A stretch of 64,000 nucleotides of DNA from Comamonas odontotermitis (GCF_014207855.1 NZ_JACHKZ010000002.1:186001-250000); one strand, 5' to 3'. Counted from the stretch's first letter, positions 51,701-60,485 are shown. Program-made: numbers and translations. The notes: a model not told the origin generated them from the letters alone.

Positions 51701-52894
51701 ATGGCACAAGTACACACCAGCTCCGGCCTGCGCGCGCTGCGCGGCAAGGTCGCCATCACCGGCGTTGCCACCTATGGCTGCGGGGAGGCTCCAGGCTCCG
51801 ACGACATGATGCTGCTGGCTCGCGCGGCGCACGCCGCCGTGGCCGATGCGGGCCTGACCATGCAGGATATCGACGGCCTGGCGACCTGCAGCGTCAATGC
51901 CACCATGTGGCCCATGCCGGTGATCGAACACCTGGGCATCAACCCCAACTACATCAATGGCACCATGGTAGGCGGCTCCAGCTTCATCGCCCACCTGCTG
52001 CCCTCGATCATGGCGCTCGAAGCTGGCCAGTGCAGGCATGTGCTGGTGTGCTACGGCAGCGCCCAGCGCTCGGCCGCCTTTGGCCGCAAGGAATCGACTG
52101 CCGCACGCAAATTCATGGATCCGCAGCCGTTCGAACACCCCTTCGAGCCCGTGATGCCGGTGGCTGCCTATGCCATGGCCGCTGCACGCCATATGCACCA
52201 GTACGGCACCACACGCGAGCAGTTGGCGGCCGTGGCGGTGTCAGCCCGCCAGTGGGCGCAGAAGAACCCCGAGGCCTTCATGCGCGACCCGTTGACCATT
52301 GAAGAGGTATTGGGCGCCCGCATGGTTGCAGACCCCTTCACCGTCCGCGATTGCTGCCTGGTGACCGATGGCGCCGGGGCCTTTGTGCTGAGCCGCGCCG
52401 AAGACGCCAAGAGCGGCCCCAACGCCCCCATCTATGTGCTGGGCAATGCCACGGCCTGCTGGAACCGCCAGATCTCATCCATGCCCGACCTGACCGTGAC
52501 TGCCGCCAGCCAATCGGGCGCGCAGGCCTTTGCAATGGCCGGATTGCAGGCTGCAGACATGGATGTGGTGGAGCTGTATGACGCTTTCACGATCAACACC
52601 CTGCTCTTTCTGGAAGACCTGGGCTTTGTGAAGAAAGGCGAGGCGGGGGCCTTTGTCGCCAGTGGTGCGATTGCTCCCGGTGGTACCCTGCCTGTCAACA
52701 CCAACGGCGGGGGCCTGTCGTGCGTACACCCCGGTATGTATGGCATCTTTGCATTGATCGAAGCCGTTCGCCAGTTACGCGGCAACTGTGGCGAACGCCA
52801 GATTGCAGGCGCCCAGCTGGCTCTGGCCCACGGCAACGGTGGCACGCTGTCCAGCCAGGCCACGGCGATCCTCGGCACAGCCGCAACCTTGTGA
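51701..52894 (+). CDS. Thiolase-like protein lacking the nucleophilic cysteine (SCP-x/Ltp2 type)
   Basis: 397 residues from ATG 51701. It has the thiolase fold: LRGKVAITGVATYGCGEAPG, AAHAAVADAGLTMQDIDGLA, then YINGTMVGGSSFIAHLLPSI where a true thiolase would have its nucleophilic Cys; here the position is Gly/Ser. The C-terminal motifs are NTNGGGLSCVHPGMYGIFAL and LALAHGNGG, so the two His elements remain. With a DUF35 partner, a retro-aldol role like Ltp2 or another non-thiolytic C-C reaction fits better than thiolysis. Upstream of an acyl-CoA dehydrogenase in the same operon. Confidence 0.85.
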   Translation: MAQVHTSSGLRALRGKVAITGVATYGCGEAPGSDDMMLLARAAHAAVADAGLTMQDIDGLATCSVNATMWPMPVIEHLGINPNYINGTMVGGSSFIAHLLPSIMALEAGQCRHVLVCYGSAQRSAAFGRKESTAARKFMDPQPFEHPFEPVMPVAAYAMAAARHMHQYGTTREQLAAVAVSARQWAQKNPEAFMRDPLTIEEVLGARMVADPFTVRDCCLVTDGAGAFVLSRAEDAKSGPNAPIYVLGNATACWNRQISSMPDLTVTAASQSGAQAFAMAGLQAADMDVVELYDAFTINTLLFLEDLGFVKKGEAGAFVASGAIAPGGTLPVNTNGGGLSCVHPGMYGIFALIEAVRQLRGNCGERQIAGAQLALAHGNGGTLSSQATAILGTAATL

Positions 52895-52907
52895 CAGGAC
52901 TGAAGAC

Positions 52908-54068
52908 ATGATCCGCGATAACGAAACCCTGGAAGCACTGCTCGACAGCGTACGCCGCTTTGTGCGTGAACGCCTGGTACCGGCCGAGAACGAAGTGGCC
53001 GAGACCGATGAGATTCCCGAATCCATCGTGCAGGAGATGCGCGACCTGGGGCTGTTCGGCCTCACCATCCCCGAAGAGTTCGGCGGCCTGGAGCTGACGA
53101 TGGAAGAGGAAGTACACGTGCTGCTGGAGCTATGCCAGACTTCGCCCGCGTTCCGCTCGGTGATTGGCACCACCGTGGGCATCGGCTCGCAAGGCATTCT
53201 GATGGACGGCACCGATGAGCAAAAGGCCCAGTGGCTGCCCAAGCTGGCCACCGGCGAGGTAATTGCTTCCTTTGCGCTGACCGAACCCGAAGCGGGGTCG
53301 GATGCCGCATCGCTGCGCACCACGGCCATCAGGCAAGGCGACCACTACGTCGTCAACGGCACCAAACGCTTCATCACCAATGCACCACACGCCGGCATGT
53401 TCACGCTGATGGCGCGCACCAACCCGGCCGACAAGGGCGCTGGCGGCGTGTCGTCCTTCATCGTGGATGCAAAGACGCCCGGCATCAGCTTTGGTAAATA
53501 CGACAAGAAGATGGGCCAGCGCGGCGCGCATACCTGTGACGTGATCTTTGACAACGTGAAGGTACCCGCCGCAAACCTGATCGGTCTGCAGGAGGGCCGG
53601 GGCTTCAAGACCGCAATGAAGGTGTTGGAAAAGGGCCGCATCCACATTGCCGCCGTGGCCGTGGGCTGCGCCAAGCGCATTCTGCGCGATGCGCTGCAAT
53701 ACTCGCTGGAGCGCAAGCAGTTCGGCCAGGCCATTTGCGATTTTCAACTGGTGCAGGCCATGCTGGCCGACAGCCAGGCAGAGCTGTATGCCGCCGAGTG
53801 CATGACCATCGACGCCGCCCGTCGGCGCGATGACGGCCAGAACGTGTCCACCGAAGCATCCAGCGCCAAGATGTTTGCCACCGAAATGTGCGGCCGCGTG
53901 GCCGACCGGGCCGTGCAGATATTGGGAGGCTCGGGCTATATGGCCGAATACGGCATCGAGCGCTTTTACCGCGATGTGCGGCTGTTCCGCCTGTACGAAG
54001 GCACCACGCAGATCCAGCAGATCATCATTGCACGCAACATGGTGCGCGAAGCGAAGGCCAACGCATGA
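52908..54068 (+). CDS. Acyl-CoA dehydrogenase
   Basis: 386 residues from ATG 52908; longer in-frame starts would overlap the thiolase-like gene. The classical fold is intact: FALTEPEAGSDAASLRTTAI (substrate/FAD), NGTKRFITNAPHAGMFTLMA, VAVGCAKRILRDALQYSLER, QILGGSGYMAEYGIERFYRD, and LYEGTTQIQQIIIARNM with the catalytic Glu. This contrasts with the 35928 paralogue, which lacks it. The stop overlaps the ATG of an 18-codon ORF (ATGA). It probably oxidises the acyl-CoA that feeds the thiolase-like/DUF35 complex. Confidence 0.92.
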   Translation: MIRDNETLEALLDSVRRFVRERLVPAENEVAETDEIPESIVQEMRDLGLFGLTIPEEFGGLELTMEEEVHVLLELCQTSPAFRSVIGTTVGIGSQGILMDGTDEQKAQWLPKLATGEVIASFALTEPEAGSDAASLRTTAIRQGDHYVVNGTKRFITNAPHAGMFTLMARTNPADKGAGGVSSFIVDAKTPGISFGKYDKKMGQRGAHTCDVIFDNVKVPAANLIGLQEGRGFKTAMKVLEKGRIHIAAVAVGCAKRILRDALQYSLERKQFGQAICDFQLVQAMLADSQAELYAAECMTIDAARRRDDGQNVSTEASSAKMFATEMCGRVADRAVQILGGSGYMAEYGIERFYRDVRLFRLYEGTTQIQQIIIARNMVREAKANA

Positions 54069-54121
54069 CCCGCGAGTTCGAGCCGCACTTTGTGGCGCAA
54101 AGCGTGGAGACTGCCCGATGA
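54065..54121 (+). CDS. 18-codon ORF linking acyl-CoA dehydrogenase and thioesterase genes
   Basis: MTREFEPHFVAQSVETAR, in a different frame from both neighbours. Its ATG overlaps the dehydrogenase stop and its TGA overlaps the thioesterase start, both as ATGA. It may be a coupling mini-cistron that hands ribosomes from one gene to the next, or the residue of a deleted gene. Whether the peptide is stable or has a function cannot be told from sequence. Confidence 0.35.
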   Translation: MTREFEPHFVAQSVETAR

Positions 54122-54573
54122 GCACGGTAGATCGCCAGCACATGAGCATCGAGGACATGAACAGCCGCGTGCCGTTTCTGCGCCTCATCGGCGCCAGGCA
54201 GGATCCGAACTTTGAAGACGGCATTGTGCGCGTGCACCTGCCCGATCTGCGCGAAGACCTGTGCAACCAGCTGCCTGCGGCGCACGGCGGCATTCTGATG
54301 ACCTTGCTGGATGTGGCCATGTCGCGCGCGGCCGTGCTGGCACCGGGCGCGCCATCAAGCACGGCGGTAACGGTGGAGATGTCCTCGCGCTTCATCTACC
54401 CGGGGCGCGGTCCACTGGTAGCCGAAGGCTGGGTCATCAACCAAGGCCGCTCGCTGTGCACTTGCCAAGCCAACATCTACGATGCGGAGCGCCGCATTCT
54501 GGCCACCGCGCAGGGCACCTTCAAGTACTGGAAGGCTCACGCCTACGACAAGCCCTCCGAAGGCAGTGCATAA
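54118..54573 (+). CDS. PaaI-like hot-dog fold thioesterase
   Basis: 151 residues from ATG 54118 (ATGA overlap with the preceding mini-ORF); ATG 54142 is an internal alternative. Single hot-dog domain with the PaaI pattern PAAHGGILMTLLDVAMSRAA (H-G-G followed by Asp), then TAVTVEMSSRFIYPGRG and EGWVINQGRSLCTCQANIYD. It should hydrolyse acyl- or aryl-CoA thioesters and so release CoA from dead-end intermediates of the operon. Last gene of the DUF35/thiolase-like operon. Confidence 0.88.
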   Translation: MSTVDRQHMSIEDMNSRVPFLRLIGARQDPNFEDGIVRVHLPDLREDLCNQLPAAHGGILMTLLDVAMSRAAVLAPGAPSSTAVTVEMSSRFIYPGRGPLVAEGWVINQGRSLCTCQANIYDAERRILATAQGTFKYWKAHAYDKPSEGSA

Positions 54574-54630
54574 GGCGGTGCATAAAGCAAGAATTTGTGG
54601 ATAAACCAGCCTGCATTGCTTATTCATGCT

Positions 54631-54652
54631 GCGCAAGCAGCTATTGAAATCA
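54631..54652 (+). repeat. Copy of a short interspersed repeat (core GCGCANGCAGCTAT)
   Basis: Shares a 20-bp region with only a few differences with 63725-63746 (plus) and 6775-6796 (minus). All three are intergenic. See the separate finding. Confidence 0.5.
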
Positions 54653-54667
54653 TCGTTATCCACATGA

Positions 54668-54692
54668 AAAACGCGACCCTTCGGTCGCGTTC
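54668..54692 (-). terminator. Intrinsic terminator of the min operon (possibly bidirectional)
   Basis: ACGCGACC (54671-54678) pairs with GGTCGCGT (54683-54690) around a 4-nt loop. On the minus strand TTTTTC follows the stem. It is 33 bp past the minE stop and lies between convergent operons. Confidence 0.85.
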
Positions 54693-54724
54693 ATTTATTC
54701 ACAGGCTACCTACTGGCGCCTGGC

Positions 54725-54985
54725 TTACTTGGCGTCCGGCAGCTCGATCTTGACTTCCAGCACTTCCAGATTGTCCTGGCGCTCCAGATTGACGCGGACA
54801 TCGTCTGGATTGACCGAAACGTACTTGGCGATCACGGCCATCAGCTCCTTTTGCAGCGCAGGCAGGTAATCGGGCTGGTTGTTGCTGCGGCCGGTGCGCT
54901 CATGCGCCAGAATGATCTGCAGACGCTCTTTGGCAACCGAGGCCGTCTTCTTCTTTTCACCCAGAAACAGGGACAGCAAGGACAT
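54725..54985 (-). CDS. minE: Cell division topological specificity factor MinE
   Basis: 86 residues, the usual size. The N-terminal membrane/MinD-binding segment ([20 protein letters not shown], then [13 protein letters not shown]) and the dimerising beta-rich C-terminus ([20 protein letters not shown]) are present. MinE stimulates the MinD ATPase and sets up the pole-to-pole oscillation that confines septum formation to midcell. The gene is 5 bp after minD and ends the operon. Confidence 0.97.
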   Translation of the reverse strand: MSLLSLFLGEKKKTASVAKERLQIILAHERTGRSNNQPDYLPALQKELMAVIAKYVSVNPDDVRVNLERQDNLEVLEVKIELPDAK

Positions 54986-54990
54986 GGCGC

Positions 54991-55803
54991 TTACCTCCCG
55001 AAGATGCGTTTGAAGAAGCCGGGTTTTTGCGCCTCGATAAAGCGCATCGGCTTGTCTTCGCCCAGAAAGCGCGACACCACATCCTTGTAGGCTTCCGACA
55101 CATCCGTTTCAGGCAGGTTGATCGCAGGCGTACCCTGGTTGGATGCCTGCAGCACCGATTCGGACTCGGGAATCACGCCGATCAGCTTGATACGCAGAAT
55201 GTCCTGGATGTCCTCCAGCGACAGCATCTGGCCATCCTGTACGCGATTGGGGTTGTAGCGGGTGATGAGCAGGTGTTCCTTGATCGGTTCGCCTCCGTCG
55301 ATGGCGCGCTTGGTCTTGGAGCTGAGCATGCCCAGGATGCGGTCCGAGTCGCGCACGGATGAGACTTCGGGGTTGGTCACCACCAGCGCCTCGTCGGCAA
55401 AATGCATCGCCATCAAGGCGCCGCTTTCGATACCGGCGGGCGAATCGCAGACGATGTAGTCAAAATCCATCTCCGCCAGATCCTTGAGGATCTTCTCGAC
55501 GCCGTCTTGCGTCAGCGCATCCTTGTCACGGGTCTGCGACGCCGCGAGGATATAGAGATTGTCCAGCTGCTTGTCTTTGATCAATGCCTGATTCAGATTG
55601 GCCTCACCCTGGATCACATTGATCAGGTCGTACACCACACGGCGCTCACAACCCATGATCAGATCGAGATTGCGCAGGCCGACGTCAAAGTCGATCACGG
55701 CCGTTTTGTGGCCCTGCAATGCCAGTCCGGCCGCAAAGCTTGCACTGGTGGTGGTTTTGCCAACTCCGCCTTTGCCGGAAGTTACAACGACGATTTTTGC
55801 CAT
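54991..55803 (-). CDS. minD: Septum site-determining ATPase MinD
   Basis: 270 residues. The deviant Walker A box is at 10-18 (GKGGVGKTT, with the signature Lys11). Switch regions follow ([40 protein letters not shown]). The C-terminal amphipathic membrane helix is [16 protein letters not shown]. MinD recruits MinC to the polar membrane and is displaced by MinE. It is 81 bp downstream of minC in the same direction, the standard minCDE order. Confidence 0.98.
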   Translation of the reverse strand: MAKIVVVTSGKGGVGKTTTSASFAAGLALQGHKTAVIDFDVGLRNLDLIMGCERRVVYDLINVIQGEANLNQALIKDKQLDNLYILAASQTRDKDALTQDGVEKILKDLAEMDFDYIVCDSPAGIESGALMAMHFADEALVVTNPEVSSVRDSDRILGMLSSKTKRAIDGGEPIKEHLLITRYNPNRVQDGQMLSLEDIQDILRIKLIGVIPESESVLQASNQGTPAINLPETDVSEAYKDVVSRFLGEDKPMRFIEAQKPGFFKRIFGR

Positions 55804-55884
55804 CTTTTGATCCGTTCTCTTTACGTCCTCAATTGTTCAATGCCCGGGTGGGCCCTCTCCTCAGCTCAGCATCCCAGGGGCCGC

Positions 55885-56628
55885 CTACAGCGGCTCAATC
55901 AGCAGCTTTTCACCATCCAGGCGCACCATTGCAGGCTTGCCCGCCACATCCGGCGGCAAGTCTGATTCAACCGTACGGTAGATACCGGCAATCGATACCA
56001 GTTGCGGCTCAAAACAGGTGCAATAGATGCGGGCTGACGTATCGCCCCGCGCACCGGCCACAGCCCGTCCGCGCAAAGGGCCATAGACGTGTACATTGCC
56101 GTCAGCAATTACTTCCGCGCCAAAGCTGACAACGGCATTGACCACCACATCGCTGCCTGCCGCATACACCTGCTGGCCCGAACGCATGGGTTTGTCCACC
56201 CGCACCGTGGTCTTGGCGGGCAATTGCACTTCCTTGACCACTTCCACTTCGTGGATCACCTCGCGCACCGCGGGTTTTTCCGCAGCCGCTGCGCGCGCAG
56301 GGGGAGCCTCGGGGGCAGCGATAAGGCCCGCCTCACGGGCTGCCTGCATCTGCTGCGCATTGCCACCGCGCACGGCCACCGGCATGGTGCGGTACTGGCG
56401 CAGCAACGCGGTCAGCGCCGCAAAATCGATGGGCGTTTCTGCATCGCGCACTTGCACCAGGTCAATGAGCACAGGATCGTTGTCGAACAGCTCCGAATCA
56501 TTGCCAAAGCGCTCCGAAAACTCGCGCGCTAACTGTTCAGCATCCGTCGACCGCAACGCAAATGCGACCACCGGCAACTGGGCGCTTTTCATATCAAAAC
56601 CGCTGCGCTGCGTCGTTTCACCTGACAT
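55885..56628 (-). CDS. minC: Septum site-determining protein MinC
   Basis: 247 residues from ATG 56628; the upstream extension to 56754 is not conserved in type. N-terminal FtsZ-inhibiting domain (about 15-115), a Pro/Ala-rich linker with EVIHEVEVVKEVQLP, and the C-terminal beta-helix domain with KPMRSGQQVYAAGSDVVVNA, HVYGPLRGRAVAGARGD and IYCTCFEPQLVSIAGIYR (surface that binds MinD and FtsZ). First gene of the minus-strand min operon. It blocks Z-ring assembly away from midcell. Confidence 0.96.
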   Translation of the reverse strand: MSGETTQRSGFDMKSAQLPVVAFALRSTDAEQLAREFSERFGNDSELFDNDPVLIDLVQVRDAETPIDFAALTALLRQYRTMPVAVRGGNAQQMQAAREAGLIAAPEAPPARAAAAEKPAVREVIHEVEVVKEVQLPAKTTVRVDKPMRSGQQVYAAGSDVVVNAVVSFGAEVIADGNVHVYGPLRGRAVAGARGDTSARIYCTCFEPQLVSIAGIYRTVESDLPPDVAGKPAMVRLDGEKLLIEPL

Positions 56629-56803
56629 GGATGTAGTAGCCGATCTATGGACTGGACATGAATCGGCAAAGTGTAACCTGCCCCGCAGCGAATCGCTGCT
56701 GCGGGCCGCCGGTTTTAGGGCCAAAGCGCCACTGTGGCAACACTCTTTTACCAATCCAGCAGGGCAAGCACGGCTAATTACTGCTAATTACCAGCATTTG
56801 AAT

Positions 56804-56832
56804 AAAAAAAGAGGCGCCTTGGCGCCTCTTTG
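56804..56832 (-). terminator. Intrinsic terminator of the zinc-ribbon operon
   Basis: AAGAGGCGCC and GGCGCCTCTT form a perfect 10-bp stem with a TT loop. On the minus strand seven T follow. It is 16 bp past the stop of the gene at 56848. Confidence 0.9.
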
Positions 56833-56847
56833 CAGCGTTTTTCACAT

Positions 56848-58401
56848 TCAATGCAGCTTGTGCCCGCAGTGTCCGCAGAACACATCGTCGGCGGCGACCA
56901 CTTCAAAGCAACTGCTGCAGCGCGGCAATGGCGCCTGGTTGGTTGCCTGCGCAGGGCTTGCTGCAGGTACAGGGCTGGAAACCACCGCAGGAGACGCCGT
57001 CACTGGGGCTGGCGGTACAACAGGCACAGGCGCCGCAGGTGCGGGTGCCAGCACAGGAGCTGCCGGTACAGAGGCCGCAGCAACCTCCGACACCTTGGCT
57101 GCCCCCTGAGCAGTCTGTACCGCCGGAGCTGTTGCGGGAGCGGCCCCCCCTGCCGCAGGCATGGCAGGCGCAGCACCCGAGCCTTGTTCCGCCGGAGCGT
57201 GCGCTGGCAAACCGGCAGCCGTAGCAACAGAGGCCCCCAGACCGGCAGCAGTAACAGCAGCAGTTGCTGCTGGCGCAGCTGCCGGGCTGCCAGCAAAAAG
57301 ATCTGCTGGGTTCACCGCTGATGTCTGGGCGTGGTTCTGGCCAGTGGCGCTTGGTACCCCTGCGGAGGCCGCACCTGATGGAGAAGCATGTGTTTCTGCC
57401 GTATTGGTATGGGTGGCATGGCGCACCTTGTCGGCGGCCTCGCGGGCCATGTCCTGCGCCTGGCGGGCTTTTTCGCGCGCGAGCGCAATGCCGGCCTGCA
57501 GGCTTTCTTCGGTTGCCTTTTCATCCAGGCCATCGGTCACCATCAGGTAGATGATGTTCATGCCCATGATCATGACCTGCATGGTCAACGCCATCAGCAC
57601 TGCAAACAGAATGACGGTGGACAGCGTTCCCGCCACCAGGTGGCCATTGAATGCCATCGGCCCAAAGGCGCCGCCACCAAAACCGCCCAGCATGGCCGGG
57701 CCGATGATGCCGCTGGCCAAGGCCGTCATATAGGCAAAGCCCGGCATGAAGCCGGTGAACAGCACCAGCGCAATGATGCCCACCACCACGTACAGTGCCA
57801 GCAGCATCAGCACCAGCGGCACCAGGCGCGTGCGCACCACCGACACGACCAGCGACACCGCGCTTCTGAGGCTGCGGCCATCCCAGATGGCCGGAGCCAG
57901 CAAGGGTGCGGCCACCCAGTACAGGGCAATGAAGAACACGGATGCGATGATGACCATTGCCGGATGGGCAAAAAACAGCAGGATCGGCCCGATGAACGGA
58001 ATCTTGCAGATGAAGTAGACCAGGGCCCCCACCAGACACAGAGCCACCACCAGCGCCAGCACCAGCAGACCGAACAGGATGAACTTGGGCACGCACAGCA
58101 GTCCGGCCTTCAAGGCGTCGGCCATGCTGCGCTCTTCCACATCCTTGGCCCTGTCCTGCAGAAGGATGCCCACCGCCGACGTACCTGCCCAGAACACGAT
58201 GAGGGCGGCAACGAAAAACAGGAAAGCGAGAAAAACGCTGCCCATGCGCGTGGCAAGCATCTGGCCCCCCATCAGCACCAGCCCGCCGGCCAGCCAGGTC
58301 AGAAACGACAGGCCGAGCACGCGCCATTGCGTCAGCCCCTCGGCCGCCCGCATCAATTGGCCAAAGTCAATCGACTTGAGCATGGATTTGGTGGAAGACA
58401 T
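56848..58401 (-). CDS. Polytopic membrane protein with C-terminal zinc ribbon, unknown function
   Basis: 517 residues. The first 300 have about six to seven hydrophobic segments (WRVLGLSFLTWLAGGLVLMG, AFLFFVAALIVFWAGTSAVG, FILFGLLVLALVVALCLVG, MVIIASVFFIALYWVAAPL, LVLMLLALYVVVGIIALVL, and more). A helical stretch (about 300-340) and an Ala/Pro-rich linker of about 150 residues follow. The end is a zinc ribbon with C495-x-x-C498 and C509-x-x-C512. I recognise no family. It is the last gene of a three-gene unit with a lipoprotein and another zinc-ribbon protein, with a 130-bp gap before it. Confidence 0.8.
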   Translation of the reverse strand: MSSTKSMLKSIDFGQLMRAAEGLTQWRVLGLSFLTWLAGGLVLMGGQMLATRMGSVFLAFLFFVAALIVFWAGTSAVGILLQDRAKDVEERSMADALKAGLLCVPKFILFGLLVLALVVALCLVGALVYFICKIPFIGPILLFFAHPAMVIIASVFFIALYWVAAPLLAPAIWDGRSLRSAVSLVVSVVRTRLVPLVLMLLALYVVVGIIALVLFTGFMPGFAYMTALASGIIGPAMLGGFGGGAFGPMAFNGHLVAGTLSTVILFAVLMALTMQVMIMGMNIIYLMVTDGLDEKATEESLQAGIALAREKARQAQDMAREAADKVRHATHTNTAETHASPSGAASAGVPSATGQNHAQTSAVNPADLFAGSPAAAPAATAAVTAAGLGASVATAAGLPAHAPAEQGSGAAPAMPAAGGAAPATAPAVQTAQGAAKVSEVAAASVPAAPVLAPAPAAPVPVVPPAPVTASPAVVSSPVPAASPAQATNQAPLPRCSSCFEVVAADDVFCGHCGHKLH

Positions 58402-58531
58402 GCAATTCTCCTATTTCTACGTAAGCGGCCGCCTTGCGGGGCACTCTGGACCCTGGCCATGCAGCGCTGCTGTGGACGGTGTCCATGGCCTGCTGCGCAC
58501 GCACAGCCAGGCCATTCCAATAAAGCGAGTC

Positions 58532-59176
58532 TCAGTTAATCGTGCTGACCCAGGGCCTGGCCTGGATCACAAAGTGCTCGATGCCAGCGGGCACATTCTT
58601 GTCGGCAGACTTTTTCACTTCTACCGGGTTACCTGCTTCGGTTGGCGCAGTGCCAGATTTCAGGTTGACCTTCTTTGCGCGCAGGTCGCGGGGCGAGACG
58701 GTGACATAGATCGTGGCGCCGCCACGGTTGTCAGCCATCAGAGTGGCAATGTCCTTGATGGCGGTCATTGCATTCTTGTGTTCCTGGGTTGCTTTGGCGG
58801 TCCAGGGCAGATCTAACACAACCGAATCGAGCACCTTGATGTTGCGCGTGCCATTGGCTTGGTTGGACTTGAACACCTGCTCGGTGGTCACTGTCTCGCT
58901 CGCACCAATACGCTGCTTGACTGGCAAGGTGGCCATGGCGTCGACCGCGCGCTGGCGCAGTTCGTCGGCGCTCGCGGTCTCTGCCTGCATCTTTTGCTCC
59001 CACTCGTTGAATGCCGGCGGCACAGCAGGCTGACGGCAACCAGGGGGCGATGCCACGCCGCACTCCACCTGAACGGCGCCTTGCGCAGGGGGCGGAGCCA
59101 CTTCCTGGGGCGGGGCCACGCAACCTGCCAGCAGCACGGCCGACATCAATGCGGATATTTTCAACATGGACTTCAC
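58532..59176 (-). CDS. Outer-membrane or periplasmic lipoprotein, unknown function
   Basis: 214 residues from GTG 59176, chosen because AAGGAG stands 6 bp upstream; ATG 59167 and TTG 59191 are alternatives. The lipobox is SAVLLAGC, with lipidation at the Cys, followed by Val-Ala-Pro, so outer-membrane sorting is likely. A Pro-rich stretch and two further Cys (VECGVASPPGCRQP) come next. The rest is mixed alpha/beta (NIKVLDSVVLDLPW, ATIYVTVSPRDLRAKKVNLK). Not recognised. It begins 11 bp after the stop of the upstream double-zinc-ribbon gene. Confidence 0.78.
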   Translation of the reverse strand: MKSMLKISALMSAVLLAGCVAPPQEVAPPPAQGAVQVECGVASPPGCRQPAVPPAFNEWEQKMQAETASADELRQRAVDAMATLPVKQRIGASETVTTEQVFKSNQANGTRNIKVLDSVVLDLPWTAKATQEHKNAMTAIKDIATLMADNRGGATIYVTVSPRDLRAKKVNLKSGTAPTEAGNPVEVKKSADKNVPAGIEHFVIQARPWVSTIN

Positions 59177-59187
59177 AACACTCTCCT

Positions 59188-60171
59188 TCAATTCAACAAA
59201 TCATCCAAGGTCTGCTTGCGTGCCGGCTTGCGCGGGGCCGTGCGAGCAGGAGCCGACTCGGCTGCGGGAATGGCCGCAGCCTCGGTCGGCGCAGCGACAA
59301 CAGCATCTGCAGCAGGCACCGCTTCAACCGGGGGCGGGGCAATCGTCTCGTTCGGGGCCAGTACGGCCTCGGCAGGCAGCGCCGCCGGGGCAGCAGGGGC
59401 CTCGACAGGCGCAGCGGGCACGCTGACCGTTGGCGCAGGGGCAGGTACTGCCTGGCGCTGATGCTTACCCTTCCACCACCATACACCACCGCCTGCGAGC
59501 AAGGCCAGCGCCAGCACTCCCAGTGCAATCCATTTGCCTGGACCGCCTGAGTTTTCGGGGGCCTGTGGCATGGGGTTGCGTTCTGTCGCGCTCTTGCGGG
59601 GCTTGGGCTCGGGCGTACTGCTGGCAGCGGGTTTTGCGGGCCGTTGGGCGGGCTGCATTGGTGGCGCAGCAACAACAGGCGGCACAGGCGCCGCGGTCTT
59701 GCCAGACGTCAACCAGTCATTCCCACGCTTGCCCTCTTCGGATGCAGCCGTGCGCAGGCTGGGTGCAGCGGCCACCGCGCTGGCGGCGCTGCCGCCAATC
59801 ACCATTGCCGGGCTCGTGTCGATGCGCTCACCATTGCGGTCAGGTGCAGGCTCGCTGCTGTCCTGCACGTTGCCAAATACCAAAATGGCTTTTTCTTCTT
59901 CGGGCGACAAAGGGTCTTCAGCATCGCGCCGGGTATCTTCGAAGCCGGAATTCTGTTCAAACCGGCAGCCGCACTTGCCGCAAAAGCGGGCATTGCCCTT
60001 GCACAATGCCCCGCAATCAGGGCAAGTGGTGTACGCCGGAGCAGGGGCGGCTGGCATGCCTTTGTTCACCGCCACAGGCGTGGCGGGTACTGCCGCACCT
60101 ACTTTGCAGCCGCATTTTTTGCAGAATTTGGCGCTTTCCGGCAACGCTTCTCCACATTGCACACAGTTCAT
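59188..60171 (-). CDS. Double zinc-ribbon, single-pass membrane protein, unknown function
   Basis: 327 residues from ATG 60171. Two N-terminal zinc ribbons: C3-x-x-C6/C17-x-x-C20 (MNCVQCGEALPESAKFCKKC) and C50-x-x-C53/C64-x-x-C67. A disordered Ala/Pro/Ser-rich region follows, then one membrane helix at about 212-232 (WIALGVLALALLAGGGVWWW) and an Ala/Pro-rich tail with a basic end (RKPARKQTLDDLLN). The zinc ribbons are probably cytoplasmic and the Pro/Ala tail periplasmic. First gene of the operon. Zinc-ribbon membrane proteins often act as scaffolds, but no partner is identified. Confidence 0.8.
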   Translation of the reverse strand: MNCVQCGEALPESAKFCKKCGCKVGAAVPATPVAVNKGMPAAPAPAYTTCPDCGALCKGNARFCGKCGCRFEQNSGFEDTRRDAEDPLSPEEEKAILVFGNVQDSSEPAPDRNGERIDTSPAMVIGGSAASAVAAAPSLRTAASEEGKRGNDWLTSGKTAAPVPPVVAAPPMQPAQRPAKPAASSTPEPKPRKSATERNPMPQAPENSGGPGKWIALGVLALALLAGGGVWWWKGKHQRQAVPAPAPTVSVPAAPVEAPAAPAALPAEAVLAPNETIAPPPVEAVPAADAVVAAPTEAAAIPAAESAPARTAPRKPARKQTLDDLLN

Positions 60172-60485
60172 GGGTATGCCCTCCAAAACCGGCATGCCGT
60201 CGCAAACAGCACACCATATTAGTTATCAATGTCACTTTTATTATCCATTCACAACCCGCATGATGCCAGCAGAGGCCGTGCAAACGGGCAATAGCAGGGC
60301 TTGCTATTGGGATTAATCCGCCGCTGCAGTGGCTGCGCCAGCCTGCCGCCGCTCATGCACGGCTGCCCCACTTAAAGAGTTTCCCTCTCTCTACAGGCGC
60401 TGCCAAATTCACTATGATGCAGCACCCTTTTTTACTTCCGGCAGCTCGCTGGCGTCGTGCGCGCGGGGCTGCCTCTTCATCCACC
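60172..60485. other. 314-bp intergenic region between the zinc-ribbon operon and the nucleobase permease gene
   Basis: Divergent promoters must lie here. An AT-rich stretch (about 60215-60250) precedes the zinc-ribbon start on the minus strand. A perfect inverted repeat CAATAGCA/TGCTATTG (60289-60296 and 60302-60309) with a 5-nt loop is the only conspicuous element. I see no reading frame or RNA gene. Confidence 0.5.

Noticed and set aside
60414-60485. Longer N-terminus of the nucleobase permease from ATG 60414
   Set aside because: RutG proteins align from about ATG 60486; the extra segment is unlike any family member.
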